DNA of 64,000 nucleotides from Sulfitobacter mediterraneus (GTDB lineage: Bacteria > Pseudomonadota > Alphaproteobacteria > Rhodobacterales > Rhodobacteraceae): assembly GCF_016801775.1 (NCBI RefSeq), contig NZ_CP069004.1:2976001-3040000 (forward strand). The letters are read 5' to 3'. The number at the start of each line of letters is the position of its first letter. The stretch's first letter is position 1. Positions 7,763-17,393 of this stretch are shown here, piece after piece. A program made the position numbers and the translations under genes. Below the pieces are notes generated by a model that worked only from the letters and a program-made list of their open reading frames with translations, was not told where the DNA came from and did no database searches.

Positions 7763-10295
7763 TCACAATCCGTCCCGGCACAACGATGACCTTTTTCGGC
7801 GCAGCGCCATCAAGGCTTCGCACAACAGCTTCGTGGGCCAGTGCGATTTTTTCAACCTCTTCTTTGGGCATATCAGCCGGCACCTGAATCTCGGCGCGGC
7901 GTTTGCCGTTGACCTGAATGGGCAGGGTCACTGTGTCATCCACCAGCATCGCCTCGTCCGCCTTGGGCCAAGGGGCCGTCACGATCAGGCCGGTTCCGCC
8001 CTGATGCGCCCAGATATCCTCGGCCAGATGCGGGGTCATGGGCGACATGAGTTGAGCCAGTGTCATGATTGCCTCGCGCTGTGCGGCGTAACCGGCCTTG
8101 GATTTCTGCAAGATGGCGGTGAAGGCATAGAGTTTCGCGATGGCCGCGTTAAAGCCAAAGCTTTCGACGCCCATGGTCACGTCATGGATGGTCTTGTGCA
8201 TGGCCCGCAGCAGATCCTCATCGCCCTGGCCTTTTGCATCCCTGTCCATCTGGCCAATGCGGTCACAGATGTTCCAGACCCGCGTGAGGTGCTTGAACGC
8301 CGCATCCGCGCCGGAGGCTGTCCATTCCACGTCCCGCTCGGGCGGCGAATCGGACAAAACAAACCAGCGGGCGGTATCCGCGCCATAGTTCGAGATAATG
8401 TGCAGCGGATCGACCACGTTTTTCTTGGATTTGGACATCTTGGCGGAGGGGATGATCTCCACTTCGGTACCATCGGCAAGTTTACCATCGGTCACATCTT
8501 CGGGCAGGTGATAGACCGGGCGCCCCTTCGCATCACGGGTCTGATAAATTTCGTGTGTCACCATGCCTTGGGTAAAGAGCGCATCAAAGGGTTCAATTGC
8601 CGTTTCCGGCAGATGGCCGGTGATCTGCATCGCGCGGGCAAAGAACCGCGAATACAGAAGGTGCAGAATCGCATGTTCAATGCCGCCGATATACTGGTCG
8701 ACGTTCATCCAGTATTTGGCGTCTTCCATATTGGTCGGCGTTTCGGCCCGCGGCGCGGTGAACCGCGCAAAATACCACGACGAATCGACAAAGGTGTCCA
8801 TCGTGTCGGTTTCACGCTTCGCCGGTGCACCGCAGGACGGGCAGGCACAGTCGCGCCATGTCGGATGCCGGTCCAGCGGATTGCCCGGCGTGCCAAAGTC
8901 CACATCATAGGGCAGCTCAATCGGCAAATTCTCTTTTTTCTCCGGCACCACGCCGCAGGCATCGCAATGCACAACGGGGATCGGACAACCCCAATAACGC
9001 TGACGGGACAAACCCCAATCGCGCAGGCGGTATTTGGTCACGCCTTGGCCAACGCCGTTCTGTTCGCAAAAATCAACGGCTGCGTTGATCGCCTCTTCGC
9101 CGGTTTGCCATGCGTCGCCGGCAAAACCGCGGTTGTAGAAGACCTTGTCCGATTTTGCGGGCACATATGCCTCTTCCAACACCTCGTTGGCGTCTTCGGA
9201 CGGCAGATAGGTCGAGATGATGGGCAACTCGTACTTTGTCGCAAATTCAAAATCGCGCTGGTCATGCGCGGGGCATCCAAAGATCGCGCCGGTGCCGTAG
9301 TCCATGAGAATGAAGTTGGCGATATAGACCGGCAACTCATGCGCGGTATCAAAAGGGTGACGCACGCGGATGCCGGTGTCAAAGCCCAGCTTTTCGGCGG
9401 TTTCAATCGCCTCTTCCGTGGTACCGCCCTTGCGGCATTCGGCGCAGAACGCCGCCACATCTTCGTTTTCGCGCTCAAGCACTTTGGCAAGCGGATGATC
9501 CGGGGAAATCCCGACAAAGGAGGCGCCCAACAATGTATCGGGGCGTGTTGTATAAACCTCGATCCGGTCGTGACCTTCGGGGGCATCAATTGTCGAGAAG
9601 GCAAACTGAAGTCCGCGCGATTTCCCGATCCAGTTGGCTTGCATCAGCTTGACCTTTGCAGGCCAGTTGTCGAGCGTGTCCAACGCGGCAAGCAATTCTT
9701 CGGAGTGGTCCGAGATTTTGAAGAACCATTGTGTGAGTTCGCGCCGTTCGACCAATGCGCCAGAGCGCCATCCGCGACCGGCCTCAACCTGTTCGTTGGC
9801 CAGAACCGTCATATCGACTGGATCCCAGTTCACCACGGCGTTCTTGCGGTAAACCAAGCCCTCATGAAGGAAATCGAGGAACAGCGCCTGCTGCTGGCCA
9901 TAATATTCCGGATCACAGGTGGCAAATTCGCGTGACCAGTCGATAGACAGGCCCAGCGGCTTCATCTGGCCGCGCATGTCGTCGATGTTGCCGTATGTCC
10001 AATCCTTGGGATGGCCACCAATGGCCATCGCCGCGTTTTCAGCAGGCATCCCGAACGCGTCCCAGCCCATCGGGTGCAAAACATTGTGGCCCGTCGCGAT
10101 CTTGTAGCGCGCAATCACATCCCCCATGGTGTAGTTACGCACATGCCCCATGTGGATGCGCCCAGATGGATAGGGGAACATTTCAAGCACATAATACTTG
10201 GGCTTGTCAGCGGCGCGGACCGCCTTGAAGACTTCATCTTTTTCCCAGGCTTTTTGCCAGCGGGCTTCGATCTCGGCAGGGGTATATCGGGACAT
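7749..10295 (-). CDS. leuS: Leucyl-tRNA synthetase
   Basis: 848 residues from the ATG at 10295 ([13 protein letters not shown]). The frame runs 48 nt further upstream, but only into a terminator hairpin. Class I motifs are clear: HIGH as HMGH at residues 48-51 and KMSKS in [13 protein letters not shown]. Zinc-type [11 protein letters not shown] and the CP1 editing domain ([16 protein letters not shown]) are present. It charges tRNA-Leu in the cytosol. An antisense frame of more than 2 kb in this gene is a codon-usage artefact. Confidence 0.97.
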   Translation of the reverse strand: MSRYTPAEIEARWQKAWEKDEVFKAVRAADKPKYYVLEMFPYPSGRIHMGHVRNYTMGDVIARYKIATGHNVLHPMGWDAFGMPAENAAMAIGGHPKDWTYGNIDDMRGQMKPLGLSIDWSREFATCDPEYYGQQQALFLDFLHEGLVYRKNAVVNWDPVDMTVLANEQVEAGRGWRSGALVERRELTQWFFKISDHSEELLAALDTLDNWPAKVKLMQANWIGKSRGLQFAFSTIDAPEGHDRIEVYTTRPDTLLGASFVGISPDHPLAKVLERENEDVAAFCAECRKGGTTEEAIETAEKLGFDTGIRVRHPFDTAHELPVYIANFILMDYGTGAIFGCPAHDQRDFEFATKYELPIISTYLPSEDANEVLEEAYVPAKSDKVFYNRGFAGDAWQTGEEAINAAVDFCEQNGVGQGVTKYRLRDWGLSRQRYWGCPIPVVHCDACGVVPEKKENLPIELPYDVDFGTPGNPLDRHPTWRDCACPSCGAPAKRETDTMDTFVDSSWYFARFTAPRAETPTNMEDAKYWMNVDQYIGGIEHAILHLLYSRFFARAMQITGHLPETAIEPFDALFTQGMVTHEIYQTRDAKGRPVYHLPEDVTDGKLADGTEVEIIPSAKMSKSKKNVVDPLHIISNYGADTARWFVLSDSPPERDVEWTASGADAAFKHLTRVWNICDRIGQMDRDAKGQGDEDLLRAMHKTIHDVTMGVESFGFNAAIAKLYAFTAILQKSKAGYAAQREAIMTLAQLMSPMTPHLAEDIWAHQGGTGLIVTAPWPKADEAMLVDDTVTLPIQVNGKRRAEIQVPADMPKEEVEKIALAHEAVVRSLDGAAPKKVIVVPGRIVNVVA

Positions 10296-10316
10296 CGTAT
10301 TGCGGACCTTTGGAAA

Positions 10317-10357
10317 TAGAAAACGCCGGGCTGCTTGTGTCACAGGGCCCGGCGTTT
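10317..10357 (-). terminator. Rho-independent terminator between DUF3576 gene and leuS
   Basis: A 10-bp perfect stem (10322-10331 with 10347-10356) is followed on the minus strand by a T-rich stretch (TTTTCTATTT). It lies about 25 nt downstream of the DUF3576 stop. Its T-run ends only some 20 nt before the leuS ATG, leaving very little room for an independent leuS promoter. Confidence 0.75.
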
Positions 10358-10382
10358 GTGTAGACAGTTATTTTGTTCGGGC

Positions 10383-10883
10383 TCAGAACTTGTTGTCTGA
10401 GATACGTAGTTCGCGGGCACGGGAAAGAATCGCGTCTTCAACCGCGCGTGTGGTTGCTTTGCTGACTGATCGGCCGCCGCGCGTTTGCAGGGCAACATTC
10501 AAAGACCGTGCATCCAATGCGGGATCATCAATCAACACCGTGGCGCGATAGGCGCGGCCACCACCGGGCGGTGTTCCGTAGCCGGTAACGATGACACCTG
10601 TATATGGATCAACGGTTTGCACGGGCAGGAAGTTGAGCACTTCGAGTGTGGCAGACCACAGATACCGGTTCACAGATACCTTGTTGTCGGCTGTTTTTGC
10701 GCGGAAAATCGACCAGACCGTATTATCGGGATCGGTTTCGATATTCGCGGGGTTGTTCGCATTGTTATAGTAGGCTGGCCGTTCTGTTGCCGGACGTCCC
10801 AACTTGCCAATAGCGCCACAAGCGGTCATCGACCCTGCAATCAAGAGGGCCAGTCCGATTCTGCAAACTGTTTGACGCGCCAT
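10383..10883 (-). CDS. DUF3576 domain-containing lipoprotein
   Basis: 166 residues. The signal peptide ends in a lipobox (SMTAC, Cys22), so it is lipid-anchored. The body contains NTVWSIFRA, VNRYLWSATLEVLNFLPV and ITGYG-type segments (VIVTGYGTPPGG), characteristic of DUF3576, an alphaproteobacterial envelope family of unknown function. It is followed by a terminator, which separates it from leuS. Confidence 0.85.
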   Translation of the reverse strand: MARQTVCRIGLALLIAGSMTACGAIGKLGRPATERPAYYNNANNPANIETDPDNTVWSIFRAKTADNKVSVNRYLWSATLEVLNFLPVQTVDPYTGVIVTGYGTPPGGGRAYRATVLIDDPALDARSLNVALQTRGGRSVSKATTRAVEDAILSRARELRISDNKF

Positions 10884-11171
10884 TCGAGCATTCCTTTGCC
10901 TGTTTGATCACTGGTCTATCCAAGCTGTGCGATCTGGGCAAGGCATATGTATTGGTGCGATTCCCAGCAAAATCAGGGTTTGCGGCGTTCAATTGTGTCC
11001 GACTTGGAAGGCAATGGGGAAAAACTGTGGCAAAGCTGCACCATTGAGCACGACATTGCAGTCTGGCGTTTCAGGCATCTTGCGCAAATGGGGGCAAAGG
11101 AGGCAAACACCCTGCATACCCTTTCCGGATTCCCCGGTCTGGGCATGTGAATTCAAACCGAGGGAAAACTC

Positions 11172-12059
11172 ATGAAAAAAGTTCTCTTCGCTACAACAGC
11201 TCTGGTTGCGACAGCCGGCGTTGCAGCAGCAGACGTTACATTCGGCGGCTGGGGCCGCTTTGGTATCCTGTACAACGAAGCAAACGTTGGCAACGAAACC
11301 AACATCACAAGCCGTTTCCGTCTGCAGATCGACGCGACAGCCGAATCTGACGGTGGCGTAACATTTGGTGCACGCGTTCGCATGCAGCAGAACAACACAG
11401 ACAACGGCAACAGCCCAGCAGGCACAGGCTTCAACGGCGCGCGTTTCTTCGCACGTTCCGGCGGCCTGGAAGTTGGCGTTGGTAACATCTACGGCGCGAT
11501 CGAATTCATGCCAGGCATGTACCCAATCGACCTCGGCCTGACCGGTCTGGGTTACGAGTACACCGCATACCAGTTCCGCGCTGACGCGTATTCTTCCGGT
11601 GGCAACGGTTCCGCAGGCTCCAACGGCGTTGAAGTTCTGTACTCCATGGGCGACCTGTCCTTCCACGTGTCCGCTTCCGACACCAACGACCGTATCGCCG
11701 CACACGCAGCATACTCCTGGAACGGCTGGACATTTGCTCTGGGTGCTCAGGACTCCAACAACGCAGCTGACACAGAACTGGCCGCTTCGGTTTCCGGTTC
11801 CTTCGGTCCAGTTGACGTAACTCTGGCCTATGCCGACAACGGCACAGCTGGCGACCACATCACTCTGGCCGGTCGTTTCGACGTTGGCGCAGCAACAAAC
11901 GTAGAAGTCTACGTTGCTGATGCGGACAACTTCGCAAACACATCCTACGGTGTTGACTTCAACCACGATCTGGGTGGCGGTACATCGCTGCGCGGCGGTA
12001 TCGCATCGCTGAGCAACGACACAGTACGTGCCGACCTGGGTGTTCGCTTCAACTTCTAA
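11172..12059 (+). CDS. Gram-negative porin (major outer-membrane protein)
   Basis: 295 residues with a classic signal peptide (MKKVLFATTALVATAGVAAA, cleavage before DVTFGG). Alternating amphipathic beta strands end with aromatic Phe (GVRFNF), as expected for a BAM substrate. A trimeric general diffusion porin is likely. Codon use is unlike the neighbours (strong preference for a few codons such as ACA for Thr and TCC for Ser), as seen in very highly expressed genes. A strong terminator follows directly, so it is probably monocistronic. Confidence 0.92.
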   Translation: MKKVLFATTALVATAGVAAADVTFGGWGRFGILYNEANVGNETNITSRFRLQIDATAESDGGVTFGARVRMQQNNTDNGNSPAGTGFNGARFFARSGGLEVGVGNIYGAIEFMPGMYPIDLGLTGLGYEYTAYQFRADAYSSGGNGSAGSNGVEVLYSMGDLSFHVSASDTNDRIAAHAAYSWNGWTFALGAQDSNNAADTELAASVSGSFGPVDVTLAYADNGTAGDHITLAGRFDVGAATNVEVYVADADNFANTSYGVDFNHDLGGGTSLRGGIASLSNDTVRADLGVRFNF

Positions 12060-12081
12060 GTTGATCTGAACCACGGTATTG

Positions 12082-12113
12082 GGGGCAGGCCTTTGGTCTG
12101 CCCCTTTTCTTTT
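12082..12113 (+). terminator. Rho-independent terminator of the porin gene
   Basis: The stem 12082-12091 pairs with 12095-12104 (GGGGCAGGCC/GGTCTGCCCC, one G-U pair, TTT loop) and is followed by TTTTCTTTT. Confidence 0.93.
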
Positions 12114-12163
12114 GCGCGGGTCTGGTGTTTTCTGCCGCTCCCACCTCCCAAGAGCGTAAGATC

Positions 12164-12817
12164 ATGAGCCTGCAAGACATCACCACCCGTATTTCCCAAG
12201 CCGAACAAGACGCAGGGCGTGAGCCCGGATCGGTTAAGCTGATCGCGGTCAGCAAGGTGCAGCCGAACGAACGGGTCGCGGATGTATTGTCTCAGGGTCA
12301 CCGCTGTTTCGGCGAAAACAAGGTGCAAGAGGCCGCAGGCAAATGGCCTGATTTCAAGGACAGCTTTGACGGCGTTGATTTGCACCTGATCGGACCCCTA
12401 CAAAGCAACAAAACCCGGCAGGCGATGGAGCTTTTTGATACAATCCACTCGGTTGACCGGCCCAAGCTTGCCAAAGCCATCGCGCGGATTGCGCAAGAGA
12501 TCGGGCGCTGCCCTGATCTGTTCATCCAGGTCAACACTGGCGAAGAGCCGCAAAAGGCCGGTGTCATGCCGGGAGAAACGGATGCCTTTGTCGCGGAATG
12601 CCGCGCGCTTGATTTGCCGATCAAGGGATTGATGTGCATCCCGCCAGCGGATGAAGAACCGTCCTTGCACTTTGCCTTGCTTGCCAAGATTGCCAAACGC
12701 AATGATCTGACCGGCCTCTCCATGGGCATGAGCAGTGACTTTGAGCGGGCCATCGCATTGGGCGCAACCCATGTGCGTGTCGGCTCTGCCATATTCGGGG
12801 ATCGCGTTCCGGCCTAG
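12164..12817 (+). CDS. YggS family pyridoxal phosphate homeostasis protein
   Basis: 217 residues from the ATG at 12164 (MSLQDITTRI); an in-frame upstream Met at 12125 lies in the porin terminator region. The family signature IAVSKVQP carries the PLP-binding Lys, and FGENKVQEAAGKW, FIQVNTGEEPQK and LSMGMSSDFERAI follow. It buffers free PLP and affects amino-acid balance. It converges on the L,D-transpeptidase gene with one base between stops. Confidence 0.92.
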   Translation: MSLQDITTRISQAEQDAGREPGSVKLIAVSKVQPNERVADVLSQGHRCFGENKVQEAAGKWPDFKDSFDGVDLHLIGPLQSNKTRQAMELFDTIHSVDRPKLAKAIARIAQEIGRCPDLFIQVNTGEEPQKAGVMPGETDAFVAECRALDLPIKGLMCIPPADEEPSLHFALLAKIAKRNDLTGLSMGMSSDFERAIALGATHVRVGSAIFGDRVPA

Positions 12818-12818
12818 A

Positions 12819-13322
12819 TCAACGAACGATGAGCCGCGTTCCACGCTCCGTTCTGGCTGCAATCCATCGCAAGTCACCCCTGCGCAGCCCAATGCACCCT
12901 TCGGTCGGGACCCCTGGACGTCTGTGTTGATGAACAAAGATCGCAGACCCAAGGCCCGCCTTGGCATCGGGCCAATTCCAATCGGTGAGCAGAACAAGAT
13001 CATAAAGCGGGTCCGCCCGCCGCAAGCTTTCTGCGCTATGGGCGTAAGGCACCCGAACCATCTGGTTATAATTGGCATCACCCGAGGCATCTGACCAAAG
13101 ATCACCGGGCCGGATCGGCACTGCCCAAGGCGCGGGGGCAGCCATTCTGTCGGGCCGGTACAACATACCGACGATGTGATGAACACCGCGCGGCGTGGCA
13201 CCGTCGCCTTCGCGCTTGTCCGATGTAATGCCACCTTTGCCAAGGGTGCAGGGGAACCGCCGCCCGAGAAACCGCAGGCCAAGTGGCGTCAGCACCATAT
13301 CTTCGGGCGTCATTGCGGCCAT
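12819..13322 (-). CDS. L,D-transpeptidase catalytic domain (YkuD) protein
   Basis: 167 residues. The active-site pattern is His131 (FVHQHRRPG) followed by PTEGCIGLRRGD with nucleophile Cys143, the H-x(n)-GC motif of YkuD-type L,D-transpeptidases. No signal peptide or LysM domain is seen, which is common for the short proteobacterial form but leaves the location open. It starts 2 nt after the ribA stop on the same strand, so the two are likely co-transcribed. Confidence 0.85.
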   Translation of the reverse strand: MAAMTPEDMVLTPLGLRFLGRRFPCTLGKGGITSDKREGDGATPRGVHHIVGMLYRPDRMAAPAPWAVPIRPGDLWSDASGDANYNQMVRVPYAHSAESLRRADPLYDLVLLTDWNWPDAKAGLGSAIFVHQHRRPGVPTEGCIGLRRGDLRWIAARTERGTRLIVR

Positions 13323-13323
13323 A

Positions 13324-14412
13324 TCAAAGAAGATGACCGGACTTGGCCGCCTTGGTCGCCAGATAGTCGCGGTTGTAGTGGTTTTCCCCCACCATCAGCG
13401 GCACCCGTTCAGCCACATCAATGCCGCTGGCCTGCATCATCTCTACCTTGCGCGGATTGTTGGTCAGCAGTCGCACAGCAGAAAACCCCATGGATTTCAG
13501 AATGTCAGAGCCCAGCCGAAAATCACGTTCATCATCCTCAAAGCCAAGCCTATGATTGGCCTCAACTGTGTCAAACCCCTGATCCTGAAGCGAATAGGCC
13601 CGCATCTTGTTGGCCAACCCGATCCCGCGCCCCTCTTGATTGAGGTAAAGCAGAACGCCATGCCCCTCTTGCCCCATTTGCGCCAATGCCGCTCGCAATT
13701 GGGGGCCGCAATCGCATTTGAGGCTGCCCATGACATCGCCGGTGAAACAGGCTGAATGCAGCCGTGCCAGCACGGGCTTGTTGCGGTCCGGGCGGCCTAC
13801 TTCGATGGCATAATGCTCTTCGCCGCCGTCTTCGGGACGGAAGATATGCAAACGGCCCGCATCGGAGGCTTCCATCGGCAGGCGGGCATTGACCACCGGA
13901 TGCAGATCGCTGCGCAAAGACAGGATCGGCATCGCGGCCACCAGATCCAGTGCCGTCAGCCCATGTTGCGCGGCAAATCCGCGACCGTCAGGCAGACCCA
14001 GAACCAAAACCGCAGGCAAAAGCCGGGCCGATTTCACCAATTGCAACGCAGTGCGATGCGCGTCCACAGCGCCGCCACGGACGCAATTGAACGGACCTTT
14101 CATCGGCGAACGCAGGTCATCTGCCGGATTGGCGATGCTTTGCACCCATGCCGGCGTGGCATCATCGGGCAGCGGAAGCCGCGCCAGATCGTTGTCATAG
14201 ACCCGCGCCTTGAGCGTTTCGGCACGCCGCGCCGTGATTGTCAGAACAGGTGAGCCGCCCAACGCCAACAAATCGGTAAGCCGCTGCGCGTTCAATGTCT
14301 CAGCGGCCAGAACCAGCACGGATTGCACACCGTTCAGCACCACAGGCACGCCCATGCGCAAATCGGCCCTTGCGCGGGCCAGTTGTTCGGTAATGTCGGG
14401 ACCAAAACTCAT
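13324..14412 (-). CDS. ribA: GTP cyclohydrolase II with N-terminal extension
   Basis: 362 residues from the ATG at 14412, preceded by AAAGAAG. The C-terminal half is RibA: zinc ligands Cys222, Cys233 and Cys235 (spacing 11 and 2, as in E. coli), NQEGRGIGLANKMRAY, and LLTNNPRK. It opens GTP in the first committed step of riboflavin synthesis. The N-terminal ~185 residues look like a degenerate RibB-type (DHBP synthase) domain without its acidic active-site cluster, so it is probably not bifunctional. Confidence 0.9.
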   Translation of the reverse strand: MSFGPDITEQLARARADLRMGVPVVLNGVQSVLVLAAETLNAQRLTDLLALGGSPVLTITARRAETLKARVYDNDLARLPLPDDATPAWVQSIANPADDLRSPMKGPFNCVRGGAVDAHRTALQLVKSARLLPAVLVLGLPDGRGFAAQHGLTALDLVAAMPILSLRSDLHPVVNARLPMEASDAGRLHIFRPEDGGEEHYAIEVGRPDRNKPVLARLHSACFTGDVMGSLKCDCGPQLRAALAQMGQEGHGVLLYLNQEGRGIGLANKMRAYSLQDQGFDTVEANHRLGFEDDERDFRLGSDILKSMGFSAVRLLTNNPRKVEMMQASGIDVAERVPLMVGENHYNRDYLATKAAKSGHLL

Positions 14413-14576
14413 GTGATAATATAACTTCTTTGTTGGGCAGGGTCTACTTACGCCTTCGTGACACAGATTGAAACATTTCAGGTGCTTTGCAACACGAGGC
14501 CGTGAAAGAATTGCAGCAAACCTTGCCGCAGCGGGGTGCAAGACGCATCTATATTCCAAGTTGATTGGAGAAATGT

Positions 14577-15263
14577 ATGGCCCAGCTCAAGAAGATCCTG
14601 CTTGTGGACGATGATGACGACCTGCGCGAAGCGTTGAGCGAGCAATTGTTCATGACTGAAGACTTTGATGTCTTCGAAGCGGAAAACGGGGCCGATGCAA
14701 TGTCCCGTGCCAAAGAGGCAATCTATGATCTGGTGATCCTTGATGTGGGCCTGCCCGATACCGATGGTCGCGAGCTGTGCCGCCTGATGCGCAAACAGGG
14801 TGTGAAAAGCCCGATTGTAATGCTGACCGGTCATGACACGGACGCAGACACAATCCTGGGCCTGGATGCTGGCGCCAATGATTACGTCAGCAAACCGTTC
14901 AAATTCCCGGTTCTGCTCGCACGCATACGCGCCCAGTTGCGCCAGCACGAACAATCCGAAGACGCGGTGTTCCAGCTTGGGCCATATACCTTCAAACCTT
15001 CGATGAAGATGTTGATTACCGAAGAAGACCGCAAGGTGCGCCTGACCGAGAAGGAAACCAATATCCTCAAGTTTCTTTATCGTTCAAACGATGGCGTGGT
15101 GCCGCGTGACGTTCTGCTGCATGAGGTCTGGGGCTACAATGCCGGGGTCACGACCCACACGCTTGAGACGCATATTTATCGGCTTCGACAAAAAATTGAA
15201 CCAGATCCGTCAAATGCGCGCCTTCTTGTTACGGAAAGTGGTGGGTACAGGCTCATGGCCTGA
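14577..15263 (+). CDS. cenR: OmpR-type response regulator, CenR-like
   Basis: 228 residues from the ATG at 14577 (GGAG seven nt upstream). The receiver domain has the acidic pocket ILLVDDDDD, phospho-acceptor Asp56 (VILDVGLPDTDG) and Lys106 (YVSKPF). The winged-helix DNA-binding domain ends THTLETHIYRLRQKIEP. The start of the protein resembles CenR of Caulobacter and Rhodobacter, an essential envelope regulator; this sub-assignment is from memory of the family. No histidine kinase is adjacent, as is usual for CenR. Confidence 0.75.
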   Translation: MAQLKKILLVDDDDDLREALSEQLFMTEDFDVFEAENGADAMSRAKEAIYDLVILDVGLPDTDGRELCRLMRKQGVKSPIVMLTGHDTDADTILGLDAGANDYVSKPFKFPVLLARIRAQLRQHEQSEDAVFQLGPYTFKPSMKMLITEEDRKVRLTEKETNILKFLYRSNDGVVPRDVLLHEVWGYNAGVTTHTLETHIYRLRQKIEPDPSNARLLVTESGGYRLMA

Positions 15264-15387
15264 TTCGCGGGAACCATTTTCGCGAAACCGAATTATTTCC
15301 CTGAGCGGCGGGGTTTTCATGACCTGCCAATCGGTTTGAACCCGAAGCATGTGTCCGGGCAATGACACATACCTCCCTGTTGGACTC

Positions 15388-15417
15388 GGGCCGGACATCT
15401 TGTCTGGCCCTTTTTTT
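15388..15417 (+). terminator. Rho-independent terminator downstream of cenR-like gene
   Basis: A 10-bp stem (15388-15397 with 15401-15410, one G-U pair, TCT loop) is followed by seven T. It lies about 125 bp after the response regulator and 98 bp before the next ORF. Confidence 0.93.
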
Positions 15418-15514
15418 CTGCCCCAAGCGGCCGCGCTGTCCAAGTGACGTTGCGGCCCGTGGTCTGGCGCCGCCAGCGCTACTGCCCCATGTTGTGGGGA
15501 ACAGGAGTAAACAC

Positions 15515-16477
15515 ATGAAGCAAGTGATCTACGAAACCTTTGGCAATCCGGCGGACGTGCTCAAAGTTGTTGAAACGCCCGATATGCCCTTGGCCGAAGG
15601 CCAGGTGCGGGTGAAAGTGTTGCGTGCGCCGATCAACCCATCTGACCTTATTCAGGTGTCGGGCAATTATGGTGTGAAACCGCCGCTGCCTGCTATCGCG
15701 GGCAACGAAGGGCTGGGCCGCATTGTCGAAGGGCCGGGAGAGGGGCAATTGGTTTTGCTGCCAGCCGGGCAGGGCACTTGGGTCAGTGAAACGGTTTGCG
15801 ATCCCCGTCATCTGGTGCCGCTGCCCGAGGGGGATCTGGACCAGCTTTCAATGCTGCTGGTCAATCCGGCCACGGCGGCGCTGCTTTTGACAGATTACGT
15901 CGATCTGAAAGAGGGCGACTGGGTGATCCAGTCTGCCGCAAACTCTGCCGTGGGTGGCTATCTGGTCCAACTGGCCAAAGCCAAAGGCATCAATGTGGTT
16001 TGCGTGGTGCGCCGCGAAAGCGCAATTGCAGGATTGAAAGATCTGGGCGCAGATGTGGTGTTGGTCGACAGCCCTGATTTGGCGCGGGACGTCAAAGCCG
16101 CCACAGGCGCCAAGATGAAGCTGGCGGTGGATGCGGTGGCGGGCAAAACCGCTGGCCGCCTTGCAGACACGCTGGAGCCGGGCGGAACCTTGGTGAATTA
16201 CGGCGGCATGTCCAACGAGGACAGCGCGATTGGAGCTGCGGCGCTTATTTTCAACAACATCACAGTGCGCGGCTTTTGGTTGGTCACATGGATGAACGCG
16301 GCGGACAAGGCGACACGCGCGGCGCTTTATGCAGATCTGGCGGGCCAGATTGCCAAGGGTACGCTTTATGCGCCCATCGACAAACATTTCACCCTCGATG
16401 AAATTGCCGAAGCGGCGAAATATTCCTGGGCGGGCGAGCGGAACGGCAAGGTGATGATCGCGCCAAACGGCGTCTGA
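15515..16477 (+). CDS. Zinc-independent MDR family enoyl reductase-like protein
   Basis: 320 residues. The ATG at 15515 has AGGAG upstream; the longer open frame runs back into a terminator and is rejected. The N-terminal GroES-like domain contains PINPSDLIQVSG and NYGVKPPLPAIAGNEGLG, the signature of the MECR/2-enoyl-thioester reductase branch. The Rossmann part has SAANSAVGGYLVQLAKAKG. No zinc-ligand cysteines are present. It probably reduces a trans-2-enoyl thioester with NADPH; quinone reductase activity is the alternative. Confidence 0.82.
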   Translation: MKQVIYETFGNPADVLKVVETPDMPLAEGQVRVKVLRAPINPSDLIQVSGNYGVKPPLPAIAGNEGLGRIVEGPGEGQLVLLPAGQGTWVSETVCDPRHLVPLPEGDLDQLSMLLVNPATAALLLTDYVDLKEGDWVIQSAANSAVGGYLVQLAKAKGINVVCVVRRESAIAGLKDLGADVVLVDSPDLARDVKAATGAKMKLAVDAVAGKTAGRLADTLEPGGTLVNYGGMSNEDSAIGAAALIFNNITVRGFWLVTWMNAADKATRAALYADLAGQIAKGTLYAPIDKHFTLDEIAEAAKYSWAGERNGKVMIAPNGV

Positions 16478-16549
16478 TTTCATCATGGCGGCGGGCGGCG
16501 GCAAGGAGTAGGGTGCGGCCCAAACACCCCAAACCGGAGCCTGCCGCCC

Positions 16550-17338
16550 ATGTCTTTTTCCCTCGCCACCTGGAACATCAACTCCGTTCGCCTGCGCGAA
16601 CCTCTGGTGCTGCGCTTGCTGAAAGAACACGGGCCAGATGTATTGTGCTTGCAGGAATGCAAAAGCCCGGTGGACAAGATCCCGACTGAGGCTTTTCACG
16701 CGGCGGGCTATACCCACATGGTTGCGCGCGGGCAAAAGGGCTATAACGGCGTGGCAATCCTGTCCCGCTTGCCGTTGGAAGATGTCGGTGATCGCGATTT
16801 TGCCGCGCTTGGCCATGCCCGCCATGTAGCGGCCAAGCTGGAGAACGGCACGACCATCCACAACTTCTATGTGCCTGCGGGCGGTGACAAGCCGGACCGC
16901 GAGATCAACGAAAAGTTTGGTCAAAAGCTGGATTACCTGTCCGAGATGCGCGACTGGTTCCATGCGGAAAATCCAGAAAAATCCATCATGGTCGGCGATC
17001 TGAACATTGCCCCGCGTGAGGATGATGTCTGGGACCACAAAAAACTGCTCAAGGTGGTGAGCCACACTCCGGTTGAGGTTGAGGCACTTGCCGAGACCCA
17101 AGATGCAGGCAAATGGGTGGACATCACACGACAGGATATTCCGCAAGGCAATCTGTATAGCTGGTGGTCTTATCGCTCTCCCGATTGGGATGCCGCCGAT
17201 AAGGGCCGCAGGCTCGATCATATCTGGGCGACACAAGACATTTCGAACGCCGGTCACTCCAGTCATGTTGTGCGCGATGTCCGCGGATGGCAACAACCCA
17301 GCGACCACGCCCCGGTTTTTGCGACCTTTGACCTTTGA
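16550..17338 (+). CDS. xth: Exodeoxyribonuclease III
   Basis: 262 residues. All AP-endonuclease motifs of the ExoIII family are visible in order: ATWNINSVRLR, LCLQECKSP (metal-binding Glu), GYNGVAILSR, MVGDLNIAPREDDV, RLDHIWAT and PSDHAPVFATF (catalytic Asp-His). It cleaves abasic sites in base excision repair. It is followed by the thioredoxin gene after 55 bp, with no terminator seen. Confidence 0.93.
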   Translation: MSFSLATWNINSVRLREPLVLRLLKEHGPDVLCLQECKSPVDKIPTEAFHAAGYTHMVARGQKGYNGVAILSRLPLEDVGDRDFAALGHARHVAAKLENGTTIHNFYVPAGGDKPDREINEKFGQKLDYLSEMRDWFHAENPEKSIMVGDLNIAPREDDVWDHKKLLKVVSHTPVEVEALAETQDAGKWVDITRQDIPQGNLYSWWSYRSPDWDAADKGRRLDHIWATQDISNAGHSSHVVRDVRGWQQPSDHAPVFATFDL

Positions 17339-17393
17339 ATCTGCGCCAACTGCCTACATATAGGCACCAAACGCGCAACGCGAGGAATTGAAA

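Noticed and set aside
7743..9935. 730-codon plus-strand open frame
   Set aside because: Exact antisense of leuS; no ribosome site or domain; long antisense frames are common in GC-rich genes with RNY codon bias.
10947..11150. 67-codon plus-strand frame upstream of the porin
   Set aside because: No ribosome site, no domain, mixed third-position composition; the region is better read as promoter and leader.
10989..12074. 361-codon minus-strand frame, Cys- and Val-rich
   Set aside because: Antisense of the porin gene; the odd composition mirrors the porin's extreme codon preference.
12819..14412. FMN riboswitch upstream of ribA
   Set aside because: The 164-bp ribA-cenR gap lacks the conserved RFN segments.
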